A stretch of 64,000 nucleotides of DNA, taken from assembly GCF_020215645.1 (NCBI RefSeq), contig NZ_CP084058.1:124001-188000 (forward strand), read 5' to 3'. Shown here piece by piece: positions 1 through 8,170 of this stretch; within the stretch, counting starts at the first letter, position 1; every line of letters begins with the position of its first letter. This stretch comes from Nonomuraea gerenzanensis. Lineage in GTDB: Bacteria; Actinomycetota; Actinomycetes; Streptosporangiales; Streptosporangiaceae. Made by a program: the position numbers and the translations under genes. The notes under the pieces were generated by a model. It worked only from the letters and a program-made list of their open reading frames with translations, did not search any database and was not told where the DNA came from.

Positions 1-1145
1 ATCAGCGCCTGGTCGGCCTCGGACAGCTTGGACAGCTGCTTGCCCGTGGGCTTGGAGACGTGGAAGAGCGGAAACGGCCCCAACTCCCTCTGGATCCCCT
101 GGAACACGACCACTTCGTCGCCCCTAGCACCGACGAAGAACTGGTCCTGAGTCCACTGATATCCAAAGTAACCGCCGACGCCGACGGCGACGACACCGAT
201 GCCGAACACGGTGACCAGCACGGGCCACACGCGACGACGCCTGCCCGACCGGCGGGACGCCTGGGGGACGTCCTGCTCGTCGAACTCGTCATCGGTGATC
301 ACCGGCTGGGGTGCGGTCACCGCGTTGACTCGCCCCGGCGAGGTGTCCTGTGGACTACCGTGCAGCCGGCTCATGCCCGCGGCGCCGACGACGGCGGCCT
401 CGACGGGCACCTGCTGCCCGTCGGTGATCTCGAGCACGTCGGCCAGCACGCAGGTGATGTTGTCGGGCCCGCCTCCTCTGTTCGCCAGGTCGATGAGCTG
501 GCGGACGACCTCTTCCGGGTCGTCGATGTTGGTGAGCGTGGCGTGCAGCGTCTCGGCGCTCACCACGCCCGACAGGCCGTCGGAGCACAGGAGGTAGCGA
601 TCGCCCACCTGCGCCTCGCGCAGCGTGAGGTCGGGATCGACCTCACCGCTGCCGTCGAGTGCGCGCAGCAGGATCGAGCGCTGCGGATGCGTGGCCGCCT
701 CTTCCGGCGTGATGCGCCCGTCGTCGACGAGCTGCTGCACCAGCGTGTGGTCATGCGTGATCTGGTAGAGCTCCCCGCGCCTGAGCAGGTAGGCGCGCGA
801 GTCGCCCACGTGCACCAGGGCGACCTGGGTGCCGTTCCAGAGCATGGCCGTCAGAGTCGTGCCCATGCCCTTGAGGCTGGGATCCCGCCCCACCATTTCG
901 TGCAGCTTGCGGTTGGCGTCGCGTACCGCTGCCTCGATGGCGTTGAGCAGGTCACCCCCCTGTTGGGCCTCTTCCAGAGAGGCCATGGCGGCGATGGCGA
1001 CTGAGCTCGCCACCTCGCCGTGTGCGTGCCCGCCCATGCCGTCGGCGACAGCGAGCAGGCGGCCGCTAGCGTACGCCGAGTCCTCGTTCCCTTCGCGGAG
1101 GAGGCCGACGTCCGAGCGGGCGGCGTAGCGGAGTGCGATGGTCAT
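1..1145 (-). CDS. pstP: PP2C-family Ser/Thr phosphatase, C-terminus cut by window edge
   Basis: Metal-dependent PP2C phosphatase that reverses Ser/Thr kinase signalling in actinobacterial cell-wall and division control. About 381 residues are visible. Seen: NED at residues 20-22, DGMGGH at 35-40, VGDSRAYL near 108, a CSDGLSG motif and GGGPDNIT, which together supply the PP2C metal-binding aspartates. After a hydrophilic linker comes one transmembrane helix near residues 300-322 and the start of an extracytoplasmic domain, the Mycobacterium PstP topology. The ATG overlaps the fhaB TGA (ATGA), so it is translationally coupled downstream of fhaB. The C-terminus lies beyond base 1; rodA, pbpA and pknA/B genes usually follow in this cluster. 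Confidence 0.93.
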   Translation of the reverse strand, partial: MTIALRYAARSDVGLLREGNEDSAYASGRLLAVADGMGGHAHGEVASSVAIAAMASLEEAQQGGDLLNAIEAAVRDANRKLHEMVGRDPSLKGMGTTLTAMLWNGTQVALVHVGDSRAYLLRRGELYQITHDHTLVQQLVDDGRITPEEAATHPQRSILLRALDGSGEVDPDLTLREAQVGDRYLLCSDGLSGVVSAETLHATLTNIDDPEEVVRQLIDLANRGGGPDNITCVLADVLEITDGQQVPVEAAVVGAAGMSRLHGSPQDTSPGRVNAVTAPQPVITDDEFDEQDVPQASRRSGRRRRVWPVLVTVFGIGVVAVGVGGYFGYQWTQDQFFVGARGDEVVVFQGIQRELGPFPLFHVSKPTGKQLSKLSEADQAL

Positions 1146-1612
1146 TTGCGCAATTCAATGACTGTCTTGCCGACGCGGATCGGAACACCGAGCGGCACCG
1201 GGGTCGGGCGGGTGACTTTCGAGCGGTCGAGATACGTGCCGTTGGTGGACCCAAGATCTTCCACGATCCATTGACCGTCCTGAGGGAAGAGCCGGGCGTG
1301 CCGGCTGGAAGCGTAGTCGTCGGTGACTACCAGCGTGGCGTCATTGGCCCGGCCAATGGTGATGGGCGTCTCCGTGAGGTCGATGGTGGTGCCTTGGAGT
1401 GGGCCACCGGTGACGATGAGCTGGCGTGGCTCGCCCTTCTTGCTCTTGGGCTTGGCCACGGGTTTGGCCACTTTCGCGGTCTTACGTGCGCCCGCGGGAG
1501 CCGTGCGTGAGCCGAACAAGTCAGTCCGGATCACGCCGACTGCGGCAATGACGAAGAACCACAGCACCGCCAGGAAAGCGAGCCGGATCAGCAGCAGCGT
1601 GAGCTCGGACAT
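1142..1612 (-). CDS. fhaB: FHA-domain membrane protein FhaB
   Basis: 156 aa. One N-terminal transmembrane helix (about residues 5-27), a basic linker rich in Lys/Ala/Pro, then a C-terminal FHA domain from about residue 64 with the canonical GR, SSRHARL and LGSTNGTYLD phosphothreonine-binding motifs. In mycobacteria the equivalent protein binds phosphorylated partners of the division and peptidoglycan machinery (family knowledge). It sits between fhaA (17 bp gap) and pstP (4 bp ATGA overlap), the conserved order of this operon. Length and topology match the family, so the call is firm. Confidence 0.93.
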   Translation of the reverse strand: MSELTLLLIRLAFLAVLWFFVIAAVGVIRTDLFGSRTAPAGARKTAKVAKPVAKPKSKKGEPRQLIVTGGPLQGTTIDLTETPITIGRANDATLVVTDDYASSRHARLFPQDGQWIVEDLGSTNGTYLDRSKVTRPTPVPLGVPIRVGKTVIELRK

Positions 1613-1629
1613 GGACCGTCTGTCTACCC

Positions 1630-2370
1630 CTAATCGCGCCGGAACACCAGAGTCGTGCGCCCCAACGTCACTCGCGTGCCGTTCTGGAGCTCGATCCTGC
1701 GTACCGGCTGGCCATTGACGAAAGTGCCGTTCGTCGATCCGAGATCCACCAGAACCACGGTCTGGCCCTCGACGCGCAGCTCCGCATGGTGCCGCGAGAC
1801 GCCTGGATCGACGAGACGAAGATCGCAGTCGGTGCCCCTGCCGAGCAAGGTCACCGGAGTGGTGAGCTCGTAGGAGCGGTCGCCCTGCGGATCATCCTGG
1901 GTGGAGACGAGCAGCCGCGGCCGCCCGTTGAACGCGTGCGGCCTCGACGGAGGCAGGTCGCTCGCCGGCTGACGGATCTCGTCCTGCTCGACCGTCGCGC
2001 CACGGATGACGCCCGATCGGATGCGGAACAGACCCACAGCCAGGTCGCCTGCGGTCTCGAAGCGGACCCGGACCGGTCCCACAAAGGAGTAGCCCTGTTC
2101 CTTGGCGTACTCCCTGGCGAGGTTGGCCAGCTCGTGGCTGATGCTGTCGGCGTAGACCTCAAGCCTCTCGCTGTCGGTCGTGGACAGCTCCACCACGAAG
2201 TCGTTGGGCACGAGCGTGCGACCTTGAGCGACGATCGCCGCACGCTCATCCATCTCCCGCTGAACCGCGCTGGCGACCTCGACCGGCTGAAGGTCAGATT
2301 TGAACGCCCGCGCAAAGGCTCCCTCCACCAGGCCTTCGAGCCTTCGCTCGAAGCGCTGAAGGACTCCCAC
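1630..2370 (-). CDS. fhaA: FhaA: DUF3662 plus FHA domain protein
   Basis: 246 aa. N-terminal DUF3662 domain (residues 1-115, opening MGVLQRFERRLEGLVEGAF) and a C-terminal FHA domain (about 150-246) with GRGTDCDLRL, VSRHHAEL and LGSTNGTFVNG. It lacks the long Gly/Gln/Tyr-rich linker of mycobacterial FhaA, so it is a short version. The GTG start is supported by GGGAGG seven bases upstream. It is the first gene of the fhaA-fhaB-pstP minus-strand operon; its promoter should lie in the 200 bp between 2371 and the tRNA. FhaA binds the MurJ-type flippase regulator and kinases in mycobacteria; here that role is inferred. Confidence 0.93.
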   Translation of the reverse strand: MGVLQRFERRLEGLVEGAFARAFKSDLQPVEVASAVQREMDERAAIVAQGRTLVPNDFVVELSTTDSERLEVYADSISHELANLAREYAKEQGYSFVGPVRVRFETAGDLAVGLFRIRSGVIRGATVEQDEIRQPASDLPPSRPHAFNGRPRLLVSTQDDPQGDRSYELTTPVTLLGRGTDCDLRLVDPGVSRHHAELRVEGQTVVLVDLGSTNGTFVNGQPVRRIELQNGTRVTLGRTTLVFRRD

Positions 2371-2569
2371 CGGGTACCTCCCTTCCTCCGTGCATATGAT
2401 CGCGGCCCCGAGACGCTATCGGCGCCCGGTCTCCGCTCGTTCCACGTCACGGCCGCCCAGGCGCTCGTCGGCCCTCGCGCCCAGCTCCTCCGCTCCCGTG
2501 TCTTATGCGATCGTATCCGGGTTCAGTACCAGTGGCTGTTCCGTGCTAATGTTCTTTCCGCACCCACAA

Positions 2570-2652
2570 GGGCGGGTGGCGGAACGGCAGACGCGCACGG
2601 TTCAGGTCCGTGTGTCCGAAAGGACGTGAGGGTTCAAATCCCTCCTCGCCCA
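2570..2652 (+). tRNA. tRNA-Leu (anticodon CAG)
   Basis: 83 nt class II tRNA. Acceptor stem GGGCGGG pairs with CTCGCCC (one G-U), discriminator A at 2652. The anticodon stem CACGG/CCGTG encloses the loop TTCAGGT, giving anticodon CAG; a long variable arm follows, and the T arm is GAGGG-TTCAAAT-CCCTC. CCA is not encoded. A TAATGT hexamer at 2547-2552 is a plausible -10 box. A strong hairpin downstream (2697-2722) terminates the transcript. Confidence 0.96.
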
Positions 2653-2696
2653 CTCGGGGTCACCGATGAAATCGGCAGACCCACATTGACGAAACA

Positions 2697-2733
2697 AGCC
2701 CCGGTTCGCAAGAGCCGGGGCTACTTCTTTGTC
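2697..2733 (+). terminator. Rho-independent terminator of the tRNA-Leu gene
   Basis: Perfect 8 bp stem AGCCCCGG/CCGGGGCT (2697-2704 and 2715-2722) with a 10 nt loop, followed by a T-rich stretch (acttctttgtct). It lies 45 bp after the tRNA. Confidence 0.8.
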
Positions 2734-2843
2734 TCGACCTTGTCAGTAGGGCTGCACTCCGCATGGAGACCCTAGATGCCCTGACTTGCAGATCACTTTC
2801 GAATGGCTTGAGTGATTTAGCTCACACTCTCGCTCCGGGCCGG

Positions 2844-2874
2844 GCGGGGGGCGTGCCTTCCGCACGCCCCCCGC
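2844..2874 (-). terminator. Terminator hairpin after the CNNM/CorC pair
   Basis: Perfect 13 bp stem (2844-2856 pairs with 2862-2874; GCGGGGGGCGTGC and its complement) with a 5 nt loop, 9 bp past the stop at 2884. It has no T-tract, which is usual for actinomycete terminators. Confidence 0.75.
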
Positions 2875-2883
2875 ACACCTGTT

Positions 2884-3894
2884 CTACGCCGCTCTGGTGT
2901 CGAGCAGCTCGCCCACCAGGTCGGTGAGGCTGACCATGCCGATGACGTCCTGCGCCGCGTTCGTCACCAGGGCGAGGTGGGACCGCGCCTCCTGAAGGGC
3001 CGTGACGGCCTCGGGGACCTGCGTGGTGCACGCCAGCTTGGGCAGCGGCCTGACGAGGTCGGCGGCCTTGCTCTCCGGCTTCAGCAGGGCCTCGCGGACG
3101 TGCAGGGCGCCCTCGACGCCGTTCGGCCCCTCGACCAGGAGCCTGAGGTGGGCGCTGCCCGCCGCCGTGGTCCTGATCTCGGTGGCCGTCGCCGTCGCCC
3201 GTACCTTGACCACCCGGTCGATGGGCACCATGAGGCGCTCGATGCCCTCGTCGTCCAGCCGCAGCGCCCGGGTGAGCAGGTCGTGCTCCTCCCGGTCCAG
3301 CAGGCCCATCCGGCCGGACTCGCCGACCAGCATGGCGAGCTGGCGAGGGGTCCTGGTCGTGGCCAGCTCGTCGCGCGCCTGGACGCCGAACAGGTGCAGG
3401 ATCAGGTTCGTCAGCGCGTTCAGCGTCGACAGCAGCGGGCGCATGACCGTGGTGAAGGCCCTGAACGGGAAGGTCAGCACGAGCGCCGCCCGCTCGGGGT
3501 GGGTCAGCGCCCAGGACTTCGGGGCCATCTCGCCGATGACCATGTGCAGGAACGTCACCAGCGCCAGCGCGATCACCAGCGCGATGGGCAGCCGCATGGC
3601 CTCCGGCACCCCGATGGCCGCGAAGACCGGCTCCAGATAGTGCTCCAGCGCCGGCTCGGTCACCTGACCGAGGCCCAGGGTGCACAGCGTGATGCCGAGC
3701 TGGGCGCCCGCCAGCATGAGCGAGAGCTGCCTGCTGCCACCCGCCGCTGACCTGGCGGCGAGCCTGACGAGCCGGTTGCCGCCTACGGCCATCTCCTCCA
3801 GGCGGTGGCGCCGGGAGGAGACGAAGGCGAACTCCGCGGCCACGAAGAGCGCGTTGAAGGCCAGCAGCGCCAGGCTCAGAATGATCATGGTCAT
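2884..3894 (-). CDS. CNNM/CBS-domain transporter-like membrane protein
   Basis: 336 aa from the ATG at 3894, chosen because it overlaps the TGA of the upstream paralogue (ATGA). N-terminal DUF21/CNNM transmembrane domain with the GAQLGIT and GEMAPKSWAL signatures, then a CBS pair of which the second unit (VTALQEARSHLALVTN) is clearest. It lacks the C-terminal CorC/HlyC domain of its neighbour. The family is implicated in Mg2+ or Co2+ homeostasis, but substrate and direction are unproven. It forms a two-gene operon with the upstream CorC protein; such paired paralogues are common in actinobacteria and may heterodimerise. Confidence 0.9.
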   Translation of the reverse strand: MTMIILSLALLAFNALFVAAEFAFVSSRRHRLEEMAVGGNRLVRLAARSAAGGSRQLSLMLAGAQLGITLCTLGLGQVTEPALEHYLEPVFAAIGVPEAMRLPIALVIALALVTFLHMVIGEMAPKSWALTHPERAALVLTFPFRAFTTVMRPLLSTLNALTNLILHLFGVQARDELATTRTPRQLAMLVGESGRMGLLDREEHDLLTRALRLDDEGIERLMVPIDRVVKVRATATATEIRTTAAGSAHLRLLVEGPNGVEGALHVREALLKPESKAADLVRPLPKLACTTQVPEAVTALQEARSHLALVTNAAQDVIGMVSLTDLVGELLDTRAA

Positions 3895-5240
3895 CGGGAC
3901 GTCGCCTCCGCGTGCCGCAGGGGCGTCAGGCGCACCCATTCGGGCACTCGCCTGTTGAGCGAGATCACCGTCAGCTCCGCCTGGTGGTCCTCCGCGTCTT
4001 CCGCGAAGGGGTCGGTGTTGGCGTCGATCGGTACGGTCACTGTGTCGCCGGGGTTCGGCATCCTGCCCAGCCTGGCCAGCACCAGACCGGCGAGGGTGTC
4101 GTAATCGTCGCTCTCCGGCAGCGACACCCCCGTGGCGCGCTCGACCTCGTCGAGGCGCAGGCTGCCCGGGACCTCCCAGACGCCGCCCGGGTGCTCGACG
4201 GCGCCCACGGGCTCGGGGTCGTTCTCGTCCACCAGCTCGCCGACCAGCTCCTCGGCCAGGTCCTCGATGGTGATGACGCCCGCCAGGCCGCCGTACTCGT
4301 CGATGACGCAGACGATGTCGTCCTTGGCCGCCCGCATCCTGTCGAGGACGGCGGGCAGCGGCACCGAGTCGGGCACCAGCAGGGCGGGGCGGGTGATCGC
4401 GGCGATGCTGCCCTCCTCAAGGCCGGAGGCGAGCAGCTCGCGCACGCCGGTGACCCCCGCCACGTCGCCGTCCTGGCCCACGACCGGGTAGCGGGAGTGG
4501 CCGCACTCGCGCATGACCGCGAGCAGGTCGCTGATCGGCTGCGAGGTACGCAGGACCATCACCCGGGGGCGGGGGACCATGATCTCCTCCGCTGTGCGGT
4601 CGCCGAACTCCAGCGCCCGCTCCAGGAGGTCGGACAGGCGCGGCGGCAGCTCGCCCGCCTGGGTCGACTCCGCGATGATGCGGGACAGCTCCTCGGGCGT
4701 GGCGCCGTGCTCCACCTCCTCCACGGGCTCGATGCCGACGCGTCTGAGCAGGCCCGTGGCGGCCGAGTCGAACAGCTTGACCACCGGGCCGACGACCGCC
4801 AGGTAGACCAGCGTCGAGCGGGCCAGGAACTTGGCCACCTGCTCCGGCCTGGCGATACCGAGATTCTTGGGCGCCAGCTCGCCGAACACCATCTGGACCA
4901 CGGTCGCCACGAAGACGCCGATGGCCACGGACAGGCCGGTGATCATGCCGTCGGACAGGCCCGCGTCGGCCAGCCACGGCCGTACGATCGTGGCGATCGC
5001 CGGCTCGGCCAGGAAACCGACCAGCAGCGCCGTCACGGTGATGCCGAGCTGGGCGCCGGAGAGCATGAAGGACAAGCGGGAAGTGACTTGGAGTGCCTTG
5101 TCGGCGCGGGTGTCGCCGGCGGCGGCCTGCTCGCGCAGCACCCCCCGGTCGGCGGCGACGAAGGCGAACTCCTGGGCGACGAAATAGCCGGTCGCCGCGG
5201 TGAGAAGCAACAGGGCCAGCAGCCCGAGATAGGCGCTCAC
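3891..5240 (-). CDS. HlyC/CorC family protein (DUF21-CBS-CBS-CorC_HlyC)
   Basis: 449 aa. DUF21 membrane domain (about residues 1-190; GAQLGITVTALLVG and FGELAPKNLGIARP), two CBS units (about 210-330, including the DEYGGLAGVITIEDLAEELV motif typical of CorC) and a C-terminal CorC_HlyC domain. Predicted ion-homeostasis protein of the cytoplasmic membrane with nucleotide-sensing CBS domains. It is first in an operon with the shorter paralogue that begins at 3894. Substrate cannot be told from sequence. Confidence 0.92.
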   Translation of the reverse strand: MSAYLGLLALLLLTAATGYFVAQEFAFVAADRGVLREQAAAGDTRADKALQVTSRLSFMLSGAQLGITVTALLVGFLAEPAIATIVRPWLADAGLSDGMITGLSVAIGVFVATVVQMVFGELAPKNLGIARPEQVAKFLARSTLVYLAVVGPVVKLFDSAATGLLRRVGIEPVEEVEHGATPEELSRIIAESTQAGELPPRLSDLLERALEFGDRTAEEIMVPRPRVMVLRTSQPISDLLAVMRECGHSRYPVVGQDGDVAGVTGVRELLASGLEEGSIAAITRPALLVPDSVPLPAVLDRMRAAKDDIVCVIDEYGGLAGVITIEDLAEELVGELVDENDPEPVGAVEHPGGVWEVPGSLRLDEVERATGVSLPESDDYDTLAGLVLARLGRMPNPGDTVTVPIDANTDPFAEDAEDHQAELTVISLNRRVPEWVRLTPLRHAEATSR

Positions 5241-5484
5241 CGCAGTGAGCCCTCAGAGGAACCCGTGCCCGAGCACGGGCGAAGACTCCACGGGTCCGGA
5301 TCGGACACGATCATCCCTTCGATAGAGGTCGTCCATAACCGTAACGACGCAGGTGGCATCTATGTTTCCGCAGTGACTCTCAGCTTGTTCCGCGTACTTT
5401 TCCGTGGAGAAACCTTGGCGGAACGACTTCACTGGCGGGGGGTTGGACGTAGCGTCTATGACAAAGCGAAGGGAAGAAGGCGAA

Positions 5485-6774
5485 GTGACCGAGGACGACC
5501 GGACCCGGGCCATGCGCTCACCAGGCGACGGCCGCCCCCTGCCACCACGGCCCAGTGACGGCCTGCGCTCGGGGGGCGCGCCCGCTCACCGGCTCCCCTC
5601 GGCGGAGCCGGGAGCGCCCACGCACAAACTTCCCACCGCCGCCCAGGTGCCCGAGTCGCCCCGGGTGGACGAGCCGCCCCGGTCGAGCTCGCGGGTCTAC
5701 GGGCGGGCACGCTCGGGCAAGAGCCCGATCAGGCCGTTCAAGTCGCGGGGCGAGGAGCCGCCGAAGGGGCCGGGCGGGCCCGTGTCACGCGGCGGCCCCA
5801 GGGGGCCGCGCAGGCGGCTGTCCCTGAAGGCGATCGTGACCATCGTCGCCGGGTTCCTGGTGGTGTTACTGGTCGCGGCTCTCGCGCTGTTCTTCGTGGT
5901 CGACTCCCGGCTGGTGGGCATCGACGGGGTGCTCGACGACTACGAGGGCCGGCCCGCCGACACCCCGGGCACCAACTGGCTGCTCGTCGGCTCCGACAGC
6001 CGCAAGGGCCTGACCGCCGCCCAGCGCAAGAAGCTGGCCACGGGGCAGGCGGCCGGGCAGCGTACGGACTCGATGATGTTGCTGCACATCCCCGAGGGCA
6101 GCGACAAGCCCACGCTGGTCAGCCTGCCGCGCGACTCGGCCGTCACCATCCCGGGCAAGAGCCGTGACAAGCTCAACTCCGCGTACGCCATCGGCGGGCC
6201 CAAGCTGCTCGTCCGCACCGTGGAGGCGGCCACCGGGGTGCACGTCGACCATTACATGGAGATCGGCTTCGCCGGGTTCGTGGACATCGTGGACGCCATC
6301 GGCGGGGTCGAGATCAACGTCCGGGCGGCCGTGAACGATCCGAAGGCGGGCCTGAAGCTGAAGAAGGGCGTCCAGACGCTCAGCGGCTCGCAGGCGCTCG
6401 GTTACGTGCGCACCCGCAAGGGCGGCGCGCTGCCCGACTTCGAGCGGACCAAGCGGCAGCGGCAGTTCCTCGGCGCGGTGGTGAAGAAGGCCGCCAGCCC
6501 CGGCGTGCTGCTCAACCCGTTCACCTCGATCCCGCTGGCCTTCAGCGCCACGGACGCGGTCGAGGTCGACTCGGGCACGGGCGCGTTCAACATGCTCTCG
6601 CTGGGGCTGGCCATGGGCGACAGCCCGGTGACCACGGTGGTGCCGTTCGGCGGCAACGAGGTGATCCCCGGCGGCGGCACGGCGGTCAAGTGGGACCGGA
6701 CCAAGGCGCTGGCGCTGTTCGACGCGCTGAAGGAGGACAAGCCGGTGCCGAAGGACGTGGTGGACGCCGGCTGA
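5485..6774 (+). CDS. LytR-CpsA-Psr (LCP) family protein
   Basis: 429 aa from the GTG at 5485, preceded by AGAAGG four bases upstream; an in-frame ATG at 5458 is an alternative. A Pro/Arg-rich cytoplasmic N-terminus of about 110 residues, one transmembrane helix (IVTIVAGFLVVLLVAALALF), then an LCP domain with NWLLVGSDSRKG, RTDSMMLLHI and LVSLPRDSAVTIPG, carrying the conserved Asp and Arg residues that bind polyprenyl pyrophosphate. LCP enzymes transfer glycopolymers from lipid carriers to peptidoglycan (or arabinogalactan in mycobacteria). Monocistronic; divergent from the CorC operon across a 244 bp gap in which no other gene was found. Confidence 0.93.
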   Translation: MTEDDRTRAMRSPGDGRPLPPRPSDGLRSGGAPAHRLPSAEPGAPTHKLPTAAQVPESPRVDEPPRSSSRVYGRARSGKSPIRPFKSRGEEPPKGPGGPVSRGGPRGPRRRLSLKAIVTIVAGFLVVLLVAALALFFVVDSRLVGIDGVLDDYEGRPADTPGTNWLLVGSDSRKGLTAAQRKKLATGQAAGQRTDSMMLLHIPEGSDKPTLVSLPRDSAVTIPGKSRDKLNSAYAIGGPKLLVRTVEAATGVHVDHYMEIGFAGFVDIVDAIGGVEINVRAAVNDPKAGLKLKKGVQTLSGSQALGYVRTRKGGALPDFERTKRQRQFLGAVVKKAASPGVLLNPFTSIPLAFSATDAVEVDSGTGAFNMLSLGLAMGDSPVTTVVPFGGNEVIPGGGTAVKWDRTKALALFDALKEDKPVPKDVVDAG

Positions 6775-6791
6775 GGCGGGCGGGCGGCGGG

Positions 6792-7511
6792 TCAGTCGCC
6801 GCCGCCACCACCGCCGTCGCCCCCGTCACCGCCGCCGCCTCCGTCTCCGCCTCCGCTTCCGCTTCCGCTTCCGCTGGAGGACGAGGTGCTGGTCGTCATG
6901 ACGGCGGTCCCGATGGCGGAGATGGTCTGGGCGACCGCGTCGGCCGCCCACGTGCCCTTGGCGAGCTCCTTGACGCGCCTTCTGCTCGCGCCGGGGAACA
7001 CCTTGCGGCTCAGCCCGGCCGCGTGCGTGATCGCGATCAGGGCGGCCGTGCGGTCGTCGGGGTGGGCGCCCGCCAGAACGGCGGACACGCGCTCCCTGAC
7101 GTTCGCCTCCGCCCCGGGGTGCGCCTCCGGCCAGCGGGTGACGGGGAAGAGCCCCAGGACCCTGCCGCGCCGCTCGCTCAGGATGCCCGCCGCCGCCAGC
7201 CGGGAGAGCAGGCGGCCGCGCAGCTTCTGCGACTGCAGCTCGTGCACCCACCAGGCCGGGCTCCTGGTGCCCCGCTTGGCGGCGATGGCGGCCAGGGCGG
7301 CGTCCAGCTCCTGGTCGCCGAGCGGGGCCGGATCGGTGACCGTCAGCTTCTTGAGCAGCCTGCCCGTCACCTCGATGCGCCGGGCGACGGCCAGCTCCGC
7401 CAGGACGGCCCCCGCGACCGCCGGGTCGAGCCGCGTGACGTTGATGAGCGGCGTGCCCTTGTCGTCGCTGTAGGCGAGCAGGAGGAGCTCCTCGGCGATC
7501 GTCACCGTCAT
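6792..7511 (-). CDS. GPP34 (Golgi phosphoprotein 3-like) family protein
   Basis: 239 aa starting MTVTIAEELLLLAY, the typical GPP34 N-terminus. The GPP34 fold (about residues 1-195) keeps ELLLLAYSDDKGTP and the central helical repeats. The last ~35 residues are a Ser/Gly/Asp tail encoded by short GC-rich repeats (6792-6890), absent from most relatives and likely unstructured. Eukaryotic GOLPH3 binds phosphoinositides; bacterial roles are unknown. The stop lies 17 bp from the convergent LCP gene. Much longer reading frames upstream on this strand are rejected because they run antisense through tenA. Confidence 0.85.
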   Translation of the reverse strand: MTVTIAEELLLLAYSDDKGTPLINVTRLDPAVAGAVLAELAVARRIEVTGRLLKKLTVTDPAPLGDQELDAALAAIAAKRGTRSPAWWVHELQSQKLRGRLLSRLAAAGILSERRGRVLGLFPVTRWPEAHPGAEANVRERVSAVLAGAHPDDRTAALIAITHAAGLSRKVFPGASRRRVKELAKGTWAADAVAQTISAIGTAVMTTSTSSSSGSGSGSGGGDGGGGGDGGDGGGGGGD

Positions 7512-7535
7512 GCCGTGAACACTAACCTCCCAGCC

Positions 7536-8141
7536 ATGAACGTTTCGGAGAGGTTGCACGCCATCGGCCGCCCGCTGCTCCTGGCGCAGCTCGACCACCC
7601 CACGGTGGCCGGGATCGGGCGCGGTGATCTGCCGGAGCCGGTGTTCCGGTCGTGGCTGGAGCAGGACTACCTGTTCCTGCTGGACTACGTGCGGGTCTTC
7701 GCCCGGCTGGCCTGGCAGGCGCCCGACGCGCACCTGGGCGACCTGGTGGACCTGGCGCACACCACCTTCCACGACGAGCTGAGCCTGCACCGGACGATGT
7801 CGGCGGAGTTCGGGGCCGACCTGGAGAAGGCGGTGAAGGGGCCGGCGTGCGCGGCGTACACGGGGTTCCTGCTGGAGTCGGCGGGCTCGTACGCGGAGGG
7901 GCTGGCGGCGCTGTACCCGTGCATGTGGGGCTATTCCCACCTGGGGCGCATCCTGGCGGAGCACCCGCCCGCGGAGCCGCGCTACCGGGCCTGGGTGGAC
8001 ACGTACGCGGACCCGGGGTTCGCGGCCCTCACCACGCGCATCGGGCGGATGATCGACGAGGCCCGGCCGGACCCGGACCGCGCGGAGCGGCTGTTCACCG
8101 AGGGGATGCGGCACGAGCTGGCCTTCTGGGACGTGCCCTAG
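7536..8141 (+). CDS. tenA: TenA-family protein (thiaminase II-like)
   Basis: 201 aa all-helical TenA protein. LYPCMWGYSHLG carries the catalytic Cys of TenA enzymes (Bacillus LLPCYW motif), and HELAFW near the C-terminus supplies the expected glutamate. TenA hydrolyses aminopyrimidine breakdown products to HMP for thiamine salvage. This fits the TPP riboswitch-controlled HMP transporter 3.9 kb away, though the two are not in one operon. TAACCT lies seven bases before the ATG with no Shine-Dalgarno sequence, suggesting a leaderless message. Divergent from the GPP34 gene, 24 bp apart. Confidence 0.88.
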   Translation: MNVSERLHAIGRPLLLAQLDHPTVAGIGRGDLPEPVFRSWLEQDYLFLLDYVRVFARLAWQAPDAHLGDLVDLAHTTFHDELSLHRTMSAEFGADLEKAVKGPACAAYTGFLLESAGSYAEGLAALYPCMWGYSHLGRILAEHPPAEPRYRAWVDTYADPGFAALTTRIGRMIDEARPDPDRAERLFTEGMRHELAFWDVP

Positions 8142-8158
8142 CCGGTGAGTGCGGCACG

Positions 8159-8164
8159 TACCCT
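8159..8164 (+). promoter_or_regulatory. Probable -10 box TACCCT of a leaderless fpg transcript
   Basis: TACCCT ends exactly 6 nt before the ATG at 8171, with no ribosome binding site between; fits the TANNNT rule of actinobacterial leaderless promoters. Confidence 0.45.
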
Positions 8165-8170
8165 GGTGGC

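Noticed and set aside
2570..2652. tRNA genes as integration sites of a mobile island
   Set aside because: Neither tRNA-Leu nor tRNA-Ser is followed by an integrase gene or a repeated tRNA 3' fragment.
7512..8114. Upstream extension of the GPP34 frame
   Set aside because: Antisense to tenA; the family N-terminus begins at the ATG at 7511.
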